Assembly: GCA_964386325.1 (NCBI GenBank) | Contig: CAYLQY010000001.1 | Span: forward strand, 62,001 to 126,000 | Source: Anaerorhabdus sp964386325 | GTDB taxonomy: Bacteria > Bacillota_I > Bacilli_A > Erysipelotrichales > Erysipelotrichaceae | DNA: 64,000 nucleotides | Direction: 5' to 3' | Shown: positions 17,532 to 25,623 of the stretch, piece by piece | How the letters are laid out: each line of letters opens with the position of its first letter | How positions within the stretch are numbered: the stretch's first letter is position 1 | Position numbers and translations under genes: made by a program | The notes under the pieces: generated by a model | Told to the model about the DNA's origin: nothing | The model's database searches: none | Seen by the model: only the letters and a program-made list of their open reading frames with translations

Positions 17532-18008
17532 TTAACCTCTAGCTAGCCAATCTTTGACTTTAATGGCTACTTCATTTTTATTTAATTTAAGTGGATCAAT
17601 AAAATCAATTGTACTTATAATAGCATTATTCGCTAATAAAGCACTTAATTTTTTATTGAATACTTTAGTACCGCCACCACCATGACAAGCAAATAAGTGA
17701 ATCTTCTTATTGGTCACTTTATTGATTGTGAAGAACGTTGTAAGGGGAGGGGCATAACTAGCATTCCATACCGGTGAGCCTATGTATATAGTATCATAGG
17801 GAGTTAAATCTATTGATTCATTTAATAGTGCTGGTTGTTCATTGAAAACAACACTCTTACCACCCCAAAAATATTTCATGAATCCAGTTTTTGGTACTTC
17901 TTTGATAGGTTGAATTTTAATCAAATCTGCATCTATATTTTCTTTTATTAAAGATGCAATCATTTCAGTATTACCATCAAGTGAATAATAAATAATAATT
18001 GATTTCAT
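17532..18008 (-). CDS. Flavodoxin-family protein
   Basis: 158 residues. The FMN phosphate-binding loop is YYSLDGNTEMIA at the N-terminus, followed by alternating strands and helices. YIGSPVWNASYAPPL near residue 80 and HGGGGTKVF near 110 are typical FMN-contact loops of this group. It is more like flavodoxin-domain NADPH-dependent reductases than electron-carrier flavodoxins. It heads an operon with the amylase gene, with no obvious link between the two. Confidence 0.85.
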   Translation of the reverse strand: MKSIIIYYSLDGNTEMIASLIKENIDADLIKIQPIKEVPKTGFMKYFWGGKSVVFNEQPALLNESIDLTPYDTIYIGSPVWNASYAPPLTTFFTINKVTNKKIHLFACHGGGGTKVFNKKLSALLANNAIISTIDFIDPLKLNKNEVAIKVKDWLARG

Positions 18009-18136
18009 AGTTTTTTCCTTCTTACTCTTTCAAGATTATGGTAACATTCTAAAAAAGTATGCACAATCAAAAGAATATGTTCTACAGAATTATTTATAAA
18101 CATGATACAGTATATTAAATAATAAGGGGTTATATC

Positions 18137-18646
18137 GTGGAAATAGAAACAGAGAGATTGATAATAAGAAGAACAACTGAACAAGATAGTGATTTTTGTC
18201 TTAGCATATGGTTAGATGACGATATGGGTAAATACCTAAGTGATCCTCCACGTGAACTAGCTGGCGAAAACTATCTAAACTTTGCGGTAGGTATTGAAAA
18301 GGATACAAATTGGATGCCCTTTGTTGTAATCAAAAAAGAATCAATGGAACTAGTAGCAACAGCAAGTTTAGTTCCTGATAATGAAACATGTGTTTGGGAT
18401 GTAGGTATCTGTGTTCATCAATCATTTCAAAAACAAGGATATGCAACTGAGATAATGAAAGCATTAATAAACTTTGCATCAACGTCTGGTTGTTTGAAAA
18501 TGACTGCAGAGGTAGCAAAAGAAAACACCGCATCCAATGCAGTGTTTCGTAAATTAGGTTTTCATGTTGAAAAAGAAACTCGTTTTAAAAAAACTAAAAC
18601 GGAAATTTATTATGATTCAGTAATCTACAGTTTAGATTTTAAATAA
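18137..18646 (+). CDS. GNAT N-acetyltransferase (RimJ/RimL type)
   Basis: 169 residues from a GTG start at 18137 preceded by AAGGGG. It opens with IETERLIIRRTTEQD, typical of RimJ/RimL-like enzymes, has the acetyl-CoA loop in VHQSFQKQGYATEIMKAL, and ends with ENTASNAVFRKLGF. It likely acetylates a protein N-terminus, amino acid or small amine. Its 3' end overlaps the convergent HAD gene by 15 nt with no terminator between them. Confidence 0.88.
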   Translation: MEIETERLIIRRTTEQDSDFCLSIWLDDDMGKYLSDPPRELAGENYLNFAVGIEKDTNWMPFVVIKKESMELVATASLVPDNETCVWDVGICVHQSFQKQGYATEIMKALINFASTSGCLKMTAEVAKENTASNAVFRKLGFHVEKETRFKKTKTEIYYDSVIYSLDFK

Positions 18647-19444
18647 AATATTATTCATGAAATTTGCAATGCCATCATGATCATTGTCGTCAGTTATATA
18701 ATTGGCGACGCTTTTTGTATTGTCACTACCATTACCCATAACAACACCAATACCAGCATTTTTAATCATATCAAAATCATTATCTGCATCACCAAAACAA
18801 CAACATTCTTCAAGTGTGAAATTATGATGCTCAAGAACCTTTTGAATACCGCCTGTTTTTGAAATATTGGGATCCATATATTCATAAAGAACACTAGCTG
18901 TTATCAAAGATGCTGATTTATATTGCTCACTAGTGAATGTCTTTGAGCGTTCAATAACTTGGTCCATAAGAGTTTCTTCACATACAATCATGACTTTAGG
19001 TTTTGGTTCAATTAAAAATTCATCGAAGTTTACTATTTCATAAGGAATCTTGTCAAATTTGGAAAGTAGTTTAATCATATCATTTTCAAAAGGAGCATAG
19101 ATCATACCATTATAAGGAATAGCAAAGTTTACATCCATATCTTGATAATGACTTACGATTTCTTTAATTAAATTTCCATCTAGGAAGTGATTTGTTTCAT
19201 GAATATTTAAAGATAAATCTAAAATTTCTGCACCACCTGTTCCTACAATAGAATCAACTAGCCTTTCTAATTTCCATTCTGGTAATAAATCTTTAACACT
19301 TAAAGCTTCTCTTCCAGTACAAATACCAATATGATATCCTTTTTCCTTAGCACTTTTAAGAGCAGCAAGACTACTTCCGGCAACAATACCATCGGATGTT
19401 AATAGGGTACCATCTAAATCAAACATAAGTACTTTTATTTTCAT
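18632..19444 (-). CDS. Cof-type HAD hydrolase
   Basis: 270 residues from ATG 19444 behind AAGGAGA; an in-frame ATG six codons upstream lacks a ribosome site. Motif I is FDLDGTLLTSDG (nucleophile Asp), motif II GICTGRE, and motif IV CFGDADNDFDMIKNAG, with a C2B-type cap between. Such enzymes dephosphorylate sugar phosphates, FMN or pyridoxal phosphate. It converges on the GNAT gene with overlapping 3' ends. Confidence 0.9.
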   Translation of the reverse strand: MKIKVLMFDLDGTLLTSDGIVAGSSLAALKSAKEKGYHIGICTGREALSVKDLLPEWKLERLVDSIVGTGGAEILDLSLNIHETNHFLDGNLIKEIVSHYQDMDVNFAIPYNGMIYAPFENDMIKLLSKFDKIPYEIVNFDEFLIEPKPKVMIVCEETLMDQVIERSKTFTSEQYKSASLITASVLYEYMDPNISKTGGIQKVLEHHNFTLEECCCFGDADNDFDMIKNAGIGVVMGNGSDNTKSVANYITDDNDHDGIANFMNNILFKI

Positions 19445-19536
19445 GTTTAGTCTCCTTGTCATAGGTATAATGTACCATATTTTAGTGTATAAAAAAATCG
19501 AAAAAATTTAGGGGCTGTGTATTTTAAAGTTTAAGA

Positions 19537-19542
19537 TATAAT
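19537..19542 (+). promoter_or_regulatory. -10 box for AraC-type regulator gene
   Basis: A perfect TATAAT at 19537-19542 lies 18 nt before the start codon at 19560. The -35 region is poor. Confidence 0.45.
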
Positions 19543-19559
19543 AGGTATAGGTGAAGTAG

Positions 19560-20408
19560 ATGGAAAAAGATAATTATCAACACGAACTTGTAGAAATTGG
19601 AAAAGAATTACCAGTAATTATAATGAAAGCAAATGAAAGAGAACTTCTTGATTATTTTCCTAATGAGACTTTTATTCCTGCCCATTGGCATCGTAGTTTG
19701 GAAATTGCGTATTTAGGAGATATAGAAGTAGTTTTACAAGTTGGTGAAAAACAAGTGGTGATTGAAAATGGATTTACATTAATTAATAGTAAAGAAGTTC
19801 ATTCAATCATCGGTAAGCGTATTGGGAAAAATGCTCAATGTATCATACTTTTATTTTCTTATGATTTTATTAAGAATAATTTTGAACGATTTGATCAAGT
19901 CAGCTTTGATATCATGAAGCTGAATAAGAATAAAAGTGATTTCAAAAAGATTGTTGATAAATTATTGAGCAGCTATGAATCGAAGGATCCCTATAGAACT
20001 ATGAAGTGTAATTCACTCCTTTTTGAAATTCTACATTTTTTATTTTCTAAATGCCAATCAGAAGAAGTAACAGTTCAAATCCATAATAAAAAAGAAGCAA
20101 TCGAAATGTTGGATTATGTTCATTCGAATTATGCAAGCGATCTTTGTTTACAAGATGTCGCAAATTATTTTCATATGAGCAAAGAACATTTTTCTAGAAA
20201 ATTTCATGAATACTTAGGGACAACCTTTAAAGATTATCTTTGTTCATATCGTTTATACCAAGCTTATGATGACGTAGTGCATTCAAATGAATCTATTCAA
20301 GATATTTCAGATAGGCATGGATTTACGAGCGTGAAATCATTTATTCAGTTTTTCTCTCGGAAATATCATGAAACACCACTAAAATATAGGAAGAATATCA
20401 ACAATTAA
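19560..20408 (+). CDS. AraC-family transcriptional regulator
   Basis: 282 residues. The N-terminal part is a cupin-like sensor (FIPAHWHRSLEIAYLGDIE). The C-terminal 100 residues carry two HTH motifs: CLQDVANYFHMSKEHFSRKF and SIQDISDRHGFTSVKSFIQF, ending with the family signature ETPLKYRK. It would sense a sugar or related ligand and activate a nearby operon. Direct repeats at 21-bp spacing begin within its stop codon region and precede the esterase-ROK-PAP2 operon, the probable target. Confidence 0.9.
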   Translation: MEKDNYQHELVEIGKELPVIIMKANERELLDYFPNETFIPAHWHRSLEIAYLGDIEVVLQVGEKQVVIENGFTLINSKEVHSIIGKRIGKNAQCIILLFSYDFIKNNFERFDQVSFDIMKLNKNKSDFKKIVDKLLSSYESKDPYRTMKCNSLLFEILHFLFSKCQSEEVTVQIHNKKEAIEMLDYVHSNYASDLCLQDVANYFHMSKEHFSRKFHEYLGTTFKDYLCSYRLYQAYDDVVHSNESIQDISDRHGFTSVKSFIQFFSRKYHETPLKYRKNINN

Positions 20409-20433
20409 GAATTTTCTGTCAACAACTAAGAAT
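20398..20433 (+). promoter_or_regulatory. Direct repeats at 21-bp spacing, candidate AraC-regulator site
   Basis: TCAACAATTAAGAAT at 20398-20412 and TCAACAACTAAGAAT at 20419-20433 match in 14 of 15 positions and are phased by 21 bp, two helical turns, as in AraC-type activator sites. They lie just upstream of the esterase operon. Confidence 0.6.
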
Positions 20434-20437
20434 AAAA

Positions 20438-20451
20438 TGGAAACGCTTTCA
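20438..20451 (+). promoter_or_regulatory. Cre-like site (CcpA) before esterase operon
   Basis: TGGAAACGCTTTCA matches the cre consensus TGWAANCGNTNWCA in 13 of 14 positions and lies 27 nt before the esterase start, where CcpA binding would block transcription. Confidence 0.6.
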
Positions 20452-20478
20452 GTTATTCTTATTGTAGGAGGAATTTTT

Positions 20479-21600
20479 ATGGAGAGAAAATATACATTAG
20501 ATTTACTAAATATGATTCATGAGAAAGAGCGATATGAAGTGATTGAGGACGTGAATGTCTTAGTGAAACCAATCCCTGATTGTGATGAATCGGGTTGCCT
20601 AGATCCTCGTTATTACCAAGATAATAAGAAGATGATAACAATGTTAAAGTGGATGCCTAAAGGACTTATGAAGTTTGATACATCTGAGAAATCAATCATG
20701 AAACTCAGAGAGATGTTTAATGGTGTTAAGAGTATTCCTGTAACATCAAATGATATTGTAATTACATCCAAACAAATAAGTGGCAAAGATAATAATGATA
20801 TTCCATTACGTATTTATCAAAAAACAAAAGATGGTTCAAATCGACCAGTACTCTATTATATTCATGGTGGAGGTTTTTTTGGTGGAAATATGGATGTTAT
20901 CGAACAACTTGTAAAGCTTGTTGTTGAAAAGTTTGATATTGTAGCTGTTTCTATCGAATACCGCTTGGCACCAGAAAACCCATACCCTTGTGGACATGAT
21001 GATTGTTATGAAGGAATGAAATGGATTTATGAAAATATCAAAGACTTTGGAGGAAATCCACAGGAAATTTTTGTTGGTGGAGATAGTGCAGGTGGTAATC
21101 TTGCACAATATTGCACTACTAAATCAGAAGAAGAAAAATTAAATATCATAAAAGGACAAATACTACTTTATCCAACTGTAAATATGGGTGGTATTCATGA
21201 TAAATACACAGCATGGAACTTAGATAAATATGAAATGAATCCAAAGTATAGAAAAGCAATAACACTAATGATGTCTATGATGGGTGGGGATGATGGTATG
21301 ACGAGTATGTTAACAGATATTCTCAAAACAAAAGATGTATTGAATAAATACTTAACACCTTATTCAATGGATGCTGCAGGATTACCACCAACACTAATTA
21401 CAGTGGGTGAATATGATTTCTTAAAAGTTGAGTGTTTAGCTTATGCGAAAAAATTAGTGGATGCAGATGTAGATGTTAAAACTATTTTATATAAAGGATT
21501 AGGTCATGCTTATGGGGACAATGTAGGAGTATATCCACAAAGCGAAGACTGTGCTATTGAAATGGGGAAATTTATCATAGAAAACTGTCGAGGTAGATAA
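20479..21600 (+). CDS. Alpha/beta hydrolase esterase (hormone-sensitive lipase family)
   Basis: 373 residues from ATG 20479 behind AGGAGG; an upstream in-frame ATG at 20437 overlaps the cre site. HSL-family motifs are clear: oxyanion motif YIHGGGFFGG, nucleophile motif GGDSAGGN, and the catalytic His in LGHAYG near the C-terminus. It hydrolyses short acyl esters, for instance acetyl groups on sugars. The stop shares a base with the start of the ROK kinase gene, so the two are coupled; this suggests deacetylation of a sugar before its phosphorylation. Confidence 0.88.
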   Translation: MERKYTLDLLNMIHEKERYEVIEDVNVLVKPIPDCDESGCLDPRYYQDNKKMITMLKWMPKGLMKFDTSEKSIMKLREMFNGVKSIPVTSNDIVITSKQISGKDNNDIPLRIYQKTKDGSNRPVLYYIHGGGFFGGNMDVIEQLVKLVVEKFDIVAVSIEYRLAPENPYPCGHDDCYEGMKWIYENIKDFGGNPQEIFVGGDSAGGNLAQYCTTKSEEEKLNIIKGQILLYPTVNMGGIHDKYTAWNLDKYEMNPKYRKAITLMMSMMGGDDGMTSMLTDILKTKDVLNKYLTPYSMDAAGLPPTLITVGEYDFLKVECLAYAKKLVDADVDVKTILYKGLGHAYGDNVGVYPQSEDCAIEMGKFIIENCRGR

Positions 21601-22490
21601 TGAATAAATTAGTTTATGATATCGGTGGTAGTAGTATAAAGTATGCCATCATGAGTGATGAAGCAATTGTAATAGAAAGAGGAAGTGAAAATACTCCGCT
21701 AGATTCATTTGAAAACTTTATAGCCGTAATTAAGAAGATTTATGATTGTCACAAAGATAAAGTAGATGGAATTGCGATAAGTGCACCAGGAACAATTGAT
21801 CCTAAAAGTGGATTGATTTTAGCACCAGGAGCATTATCTTTTAATTACAAGGTTAATTTAATTGATAAAATTCATGAATTCACTACATATCCTGTTTCTA
21901 TAGAGAATGATGGAAAATGTGCAGCTTTAGCAGAAAGCTGGATTGGTAATCTTTCAAACTGTAAAAGTGGAATCGTAATGGTACTAGGAACAGGCATTGG
22001 TGGGGGAATTATTCTAGATGGTAAATTATGGAGCGGTTCCCATTTTTTTGCAGGAGAATTCTCATATCTAGCTCAAGGTGAAATAACAGGTTTTGAAAAT
22101 GTATTTGCATTAAAAGGAAGTGCTACTGCACTAATTATGGAATTTGCAAAGGCCAAGGAAATTGATTTTCAAACAGTAGATGGTAAGAAAGTATTCGAAC
22201 TCATTGTTGCAGAAGATGAACACGCAATAAGTGCTTTAAAGAAAGTTGCTCATAATTTAGCACTTGAAATGTATAATCTTCAATGTATTTTCGATCCAGA
22301 AAAAATATGTATTGGTGGAGGAATTAGTCAGCAACCGCTTTTGATTGAAGAAATTAAAAAAGAACTAGATACTATTTATAGTAAATTACCTTTTGAGGTT
22401 CCACATGTGATTGTTGAAAATTGCAAGTTTTATAATGATTCAAATCTGATAGGAGCCTTACGTAATTATGAACTTAATAAAAAACTCTAA
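21600..22490 (+). CDS. ROK-family sugar kinase
   Basis: 296 residues. The phosphate-1 ATP loop is YDIGGSSIKYAIM, and the central motif VLGTGIGGGIILDGKLW is typical of ROK kinases. ENDGKCAALAE provides the substrate-site Asn-Asp. The canonical ROK zinc motif is degenerate (LQCIFDPEKICIGGG). Relatives include glucokinase, fructokinase and beta-glucoside kinase BglK. Position after a sugar esterase and a cre-like site fits phosphorylation of an imported non-PTS sugar. It overlaps the PAP2 gene by 23 nt. Confidence 0.88.
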   Translation: MNKLVYDIGGSSIKYAIMSDEAIVIERGSENTPLDSFENFIAVIKKIYDCHKDKVDGIAISAPGTIDPKSGLILAPGALSFNYKVNLIDKIHEFTTYPVSIENDGKCAALAESWIGNLSNCKSGIVMVLGTGIGGGIILDGKLWSGSHFFAGEFSYLAQGEITGFENVFALKGSATALIMEFAKAKEIDFQTVDGKKVFELIVAEDEHAISALKKVAHNLALEMYNLQCIFDPEKICIGGGISQQPLLIEEIKKELDTIYSKLPFEVPHVIVENCKFYNDSNLIGALRNYELNKKL

Positions 22491-23271
22491 ATCTATAAAA
22501 GTGGGAGCATTCCTTTTAGTGATAGTTTTACTTATCGCGACATTTTTTGATTTGAAAATATCAACATTTGTATATAATCCACAAAGTTTATTTGGTCAAA
22601 TCATGGAAGCTTGTGGTGAATTTCCAGCATCACTGATTGCGATGTTTAGTAGCATGGGTCTATGGTTTACAAGTCCGAATCGCAAGAAATGGTTTGTAGC
22701 AGTTGGGTATGGAATTCTAACAATTTTATTTAGTTTTATGTCCGCAATGTTACCTTCCCATTATTTTGGCTGGAATAGCACAGTTATGATAATTTTGACA
22801 ATTCTTTATGTAAGTATTTCATACTACTTATGTACAAAAATAAAAAGTGAATATTTAAGTGTGTTTAGAAAAGCATGTAACATTGGATTGTTGATGTTTG
22901 TACTACAAATACTAACTGTAACAGGAATAAAAATGGTGTGGGGAAGAGAAAGATATCGTAATATGTTTCCTAATTTAGAATTATTCACACCTTGGTTTTT
23001 ACCACAAGGATTTACGGCTAACAATGAATTCATGTCTTTCCCATCAGGGCATAGTGCAAATGCAGCGATGTTAATTTGGTTAACACTTGTCCCTAGATTC
23101 ACATCATTTAATAAGAAATTATGTACAATCATCCCAATTATTTGGATAATCATGGTTCCTTTTTCTCGAATTATCATGGGTGCTCATTTTTTGTCGGATG
23201 TAACTTTTGGTGTAACAATTACTTTATTCTATTTTCTATTACTTAAGAATAAATACATGAGACAAGTATAA
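22468..23271 (+). CDS. PAP2-family membrane phosphatase
   Basis: 267 residues with about six membrane helices. The three PAP2 phosphatase motifs are present: KMVWGRERYR, SFPSGHSANAAM, RIIMGAHFLSD, which place the catalytic His and Arg on the outer membrane face. Targets could be undecaprenyl pyrophosphate or phosphatidic acid-type lipids. It overlaps the ROK kinase gene by 23 nt and ends the operon. Confidence 0.88.
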   Translation: MNLIKNSKSIKVGAFLLVIVLLIATFFDLKISTFVYNPQSLFGQIMEACGEFPASLIAMFSSMGLWFTSPNRKKWFVAVGYGILTILFSFMSAMLPSHYFGWNSTVMIILTILYVSISYYLCTKIKSEYLSVFRKACNIGLLMFVLQILTVTGIKMVWGRERYRNMFPNLELFTPWFLPQGFTANNEFMSFPSGHSANAAMLIWLTLVPRFTSFNKKLCTIIPIIWIIMVPFSRIIMGAHFLSDVTFGVTITLFYFLLLKNKYMRQV

Positions 23272-23339
23272 AAATAAGTGTAATACTTGATTATTCTATC
23301 TTTAAAATGTAACAATTAAGATGGAAATGGAGAATTACT

Positions 23340-23708
23340 ATGAAATTTAAAATGATTCATGAAAACTACAATGTAAGAGACTTAGATAAATCACTATCAT
23401 TCTATAATGATGCTTTAGGATTAACTGAGAAAAGAAGAAAAGTTTCTGATGATGGTTCATTTATTATCGTTTATCTAGGTAATCAAGAAAGTGATTTTGA
23501 GTTGGAATTAACATGGTTAAAAAATATGGAAAGACCTTATGATTTAGGTGATTGTGAATTTCATCTAGCTTTTCAAGTCGATGATTATGAAGCGGCTTTA
23601 AAAAAACATAAAGAGATGGATTGTGTATGTTTTGAAAATCCAGCAATGGGCATTTACTTTATTGAAGATCCAGATGGTTACTGGCTAGAAGTAGTACCAA
23701 CAAGGTAA
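23340..23708 (+). CDS. VOC-family lactoylglutathione lyase-like protein (glyoxalase I)
   Basis: 122 residues, a single vicinal-oxygen-chelate unit pair. Candidate metal ligands of glyoxalase I are in place: His in FKMIHENYNV, Glu in FELELTW, His in CEFHLAFQV, Glu in GYWLEVV near the C-terminus. N-terminal NVRDLDKSLSFY is the usual VOC opening. It likely detoxifies methylglyoxal as a thiol adduct. It is 4 nt before a metallo-beta-lactamase-fold gene. Confidence 0.87.
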   Translation: MKFKMIHENYNVRDLDKSLSFYNDALGLTEKRRKVSDDGSFIIVYLGNQESDFELELTWLKNMERPYDLGDCEFHLAFQVDDYEAALKKHKEMDCVCFENPAMGIYFIEDPDGYWLEVVPTR

Positions 23709-23712
23709 ATAT

Positions 23713-24393
23713 ATGAAAGTGACGTATATTGGTCATAGTGGGTATTTAGTAGAATGTGAACATGTAAACTTCCTTTTTGATTATTATGAAGGAAGCATAC
23801 CTAAGATGGATCTTGATAAGAAACTGATTGTATTTGTAAGTCATTTTCATCATGACCATTTTAATAAAGGAATCTTTGAACTTTTAAAATACCATTCGAA
23901 TGTAAGTTATGTCTTTTCTTCAGATGTCAAAACAACGCATGAAGTGGATGTTATTATTTCTCCGAATGAGAAAGTTGAAATTGAAAACATATCAATAGAG
24001 ACATTAAAGTCAACTGATTCTGGAGTTGCGTTTCTAGTTTATGTTGAAGATAAACTTATTTATCATGCAGGTGATTTGAATCTATGGTTATGGAGTGAAG
24101 AAACTCGTGAAGATAATCAAAACATGCAAGAAAACTTCTCAAAAGAAATAGAGAAGTTAAAGAATAAGAAAATTGATGTTGCATTTATTCCACTAGACCC
24201 AAGACAAGAAGAATATGAGTTTTCGGGGATTGAAGAATTTATAGAAAAGGTAGATGTAAAAACAATATTTCCAATGCACTTTTGGAATGATTATACAATC
24301 ATTGAACGCTATAATACAACGCACAAACACAAAGTTGTTGATGTGAATAGAAAAGGTCAAACATTTGATATAAAGGAGAATGAAGATGCTTGA
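23713..24393 (+). CDS. MBL-fold metallo-hydrolase
   Basis: 226 residues. The metal motif SHFHHDHFN (HxHxDH) is at about residue 45, a second His-Asp pair in IYHAGDLNLW at about 118, and PMHFW near the C-terminus supplies the last His. The YIGHSGYLVE opening resembles UlaG/YtkL-like lactonase or phosphodiesterase relatives. Its place beside a glyoxalase I-like gene could suggest a thioester hydrolase role, but the sequence class is not glyoxalase II. It overlaps the next small gene by 8 nt. Confidence 0.85.
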   Translation: MKVTYIGHSGYLVECEHVNFLFDYYEGSIPKMDLDKKLIVFVSHFHHDHFNKGIFELLKYHSNVSYVFSSDVKTTHEVDVIISPNEKVEIENISIETLKSTDSGVAFLVYVEDKLIYHAGDLNLWLWSEETREDNQNMQENFSKEIEKLKNKKIDVAFIPLDPRQEEYEFSGIEEFIEKVDVKTIFPMHFWNDYTIIERYNTTHKHKVVDVNRKGQTFDIKENEDA

Positions 24394-24637
24394 ATTTAGA
24401 TATGATACACAATTATTAATTGAAGGTGAAGATTTAAATGAAGATGCAATTAATGACTATATTACGAATAACTTTAAAGGAGATTGTTTATTAGCGGTGG
24501 GAGATGATACACTCATCAAGATTCATTTCCATACAAATGAGCCATGGCTTATACTTGAGTATTGTTCAACACTAGGAGATATTTATGATGTAGTTGTAGA
24601 AAATATGGAAAGACAAGAAAAAGGATTAAAAGGATAA
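24386..24637 (+). CDS. Small protein resembling the FakA/YloV C-terminal (DegV-binding side) segment
   Basis: 83 residues from ATG 24386, which is properly spaced behind AAGGAG; ATG 24380 is too close to it. The sequence FKGDCLLAVGDDTLIKIHFHTNEPWLILEYCSTLGDIYDVVVENM closely follows the segment GDDxxIKVHVHTNxPxxVLEYxxxxGxLxxxxIxNM of the fatty acid kinase FakA (YloV). No kinase Dak2 domain is present, so it is a stand-alone domain. It overlaps the MBL-fold gene by 8 nt and is followed by a terminator. Confidence 0.75.
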   Translation: MLEFRYDTQLLIEGEDLNEDAINDYITNNFKGDCLLAVGDDTLIKIHFHTNEPWLILEYCSTLGDIYDVVVENMERQEKGLKG

Positions 24638-24666
24638 AAGTCTGTGAGAACAGGCTTTTTAATTTC
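24636..24666 (+). terminator. Terminator after the glyoxalase/MBL operon
   Basis: AAAAGTCTGT, a GAGA loop and ACAGGCTTTT pair over 10 bp with one wobble, followed by T-rich sequence. Confidence 0.75.
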
Positions 24667-24763
24667 TAGCTGGTTAATTATGAATTCATTATAGTTTGTA
24701 ATAAAAGAAAGTGATTTATACAATGAAATTTATTAGTTCTTGCACTAAATATATAGAGAAACA

Positions 24764-24772
24764 TGGTAGAAT
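24764..24772 (+). promoter_or_regulatory. Extended -10 promoter for ndk
   Basis: TGG followed by TAGAAT (24767-24772), 29 nt before the ndk start. No well-spaced -35 box is seen. Confidence 0.45.
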
Positions 24773-24801
24773 GGACATAACAAATCAAAAGGAGAAAGAA
24801 A

Positions 24802-25248
24802 ATGAATAAGTCATATGTAATGCTTAAACCAGATTGTTTTGAACGGGATTTAGTAGATACTTTAATTCAAGAAATCAAAGATAATGGATTTAGAATTGAA
24901 GCTGAAAAAGAAGTAGTGGTCGATGAAAAAAGAATACTCAAACATTATGAGGAAGTAATTGAACGTTTGAATTCTGATTCATTTAAAGAATCTGTTTTAA
25001 AAGCATTTGCAGGGAAAAAGGTACTAGCATTAGAAATCACAAATGACACAGGTGATTGTGTAACAAAGTTTAGAGAATTAATTGGACCAACAGATCCAGC
25101 TAAAGCAGATAAGAAGACATTGCGTGGTAAATATGGAAATGATTCCATGGAAAAATCAAAGGCTGAAGGCAGAATGTTAAATAATTTAATTCATGCTTCA
25201 GATAGTGAAGAAAGTGCGAAAAAGGAACTTGCACTTTGGTTTGAATAA
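24802..25248 (+). CDS. ndk: Nucleoside diphosphate kinase
   Basis: 148 residues behind AAAGGAG. It opens with SYVMLKPDCFERDLV, and the catalytic His sits in NNLIHASDSEESAKKEL, the Ndk signature. LIGPTDPAKADKKTLRGKYG is the Kpn-loop region. It balances nucleoside di- and triphosphates. It is longer than the common 135-140 residues because of an extra stretch (SMEKSKAEGR) before the catalytic His. The stop overlaps the next start by one base. Confidence 0.94.
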   Translation: MNKSYVMLKPDCFERDLVDTLIQEIKDNGFRIEAEKEVVVDEKRILKHYEEVIERLNSDSFKESVLKAFAGKKVLALEITNDTGDCVTKFRELIGPTDPAKADKKTLRGKYGNDSMEKSKAEGRMLNNLIHASDSEESAKKELALWFE

Positions 25249-25568
25249 TGGCTACATCTTTAGACTATATTGAATATGTATGTGAAAAACTAAATGATTT
25301 AGATATGCTTGTAAGTTATAAAAAAATGTTTGGGGAATACATGGTATATATCAATCAAAAACCAATTTTTCTAGTGTGTGATAATACCGTATTTGTAAAG
25401 AAACATGCGTGTTTAAATGAAATTATGATGAATGCAGATGTGGGGTGTCCTTATAATGGAGCAAAAGAACACTATGTTGTGGATATTGATCAAAAAGAGA
25501 AGTTTCAAGATTTAGCAATTTTATTGGAACCAATTGTACCGTTACCAAAACCAAGAAAGAAAAAATAA
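25248..25568 (+). CDS. TfoX N-terminal domain protein
   Basis: 106 residues. The pattern SYKKMFGEYMVYINQKPIFLVCDNTVFVKK is the TfoX/Sxy N-terminal domain, and a basic tail (KPRKKK) ends the protein. The TfoX C-terminal domain is absent. In proteobacteria TfoX/Sxy activates competence, but stand-alone N-domains in Firmicutes have no assigned role. It is coupled to ndk by a TAATG overlap. Confidence 0.82.
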   Translation: MATSLDYIEYVCEKLNDLDMLVSYKKMFGEYMVYINQKPIFLVCDNTVFVKKHACLNEIMMNADVGCPYNGAKEHYVVDIDQKEKFQDLAILLEPIVPLPKPRKKK

Positions 25569-25598
25569 ATAAATCACTCTAGTAATGGCTAGAGTGAT
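25567..25598. terminator. Bidirectional terminator between TfoX-like gene and murQ
   Basis: AAATCACTCTAG, a TAATGG loop and CTAGAGTGATTT form a perfect 12-bp stem with T runs in both directions, between convergent genes. Confidence 0.85.
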
Positions 25599-25623
25599 TT
25601 TTATGTATATGGAAGGGGATAAT

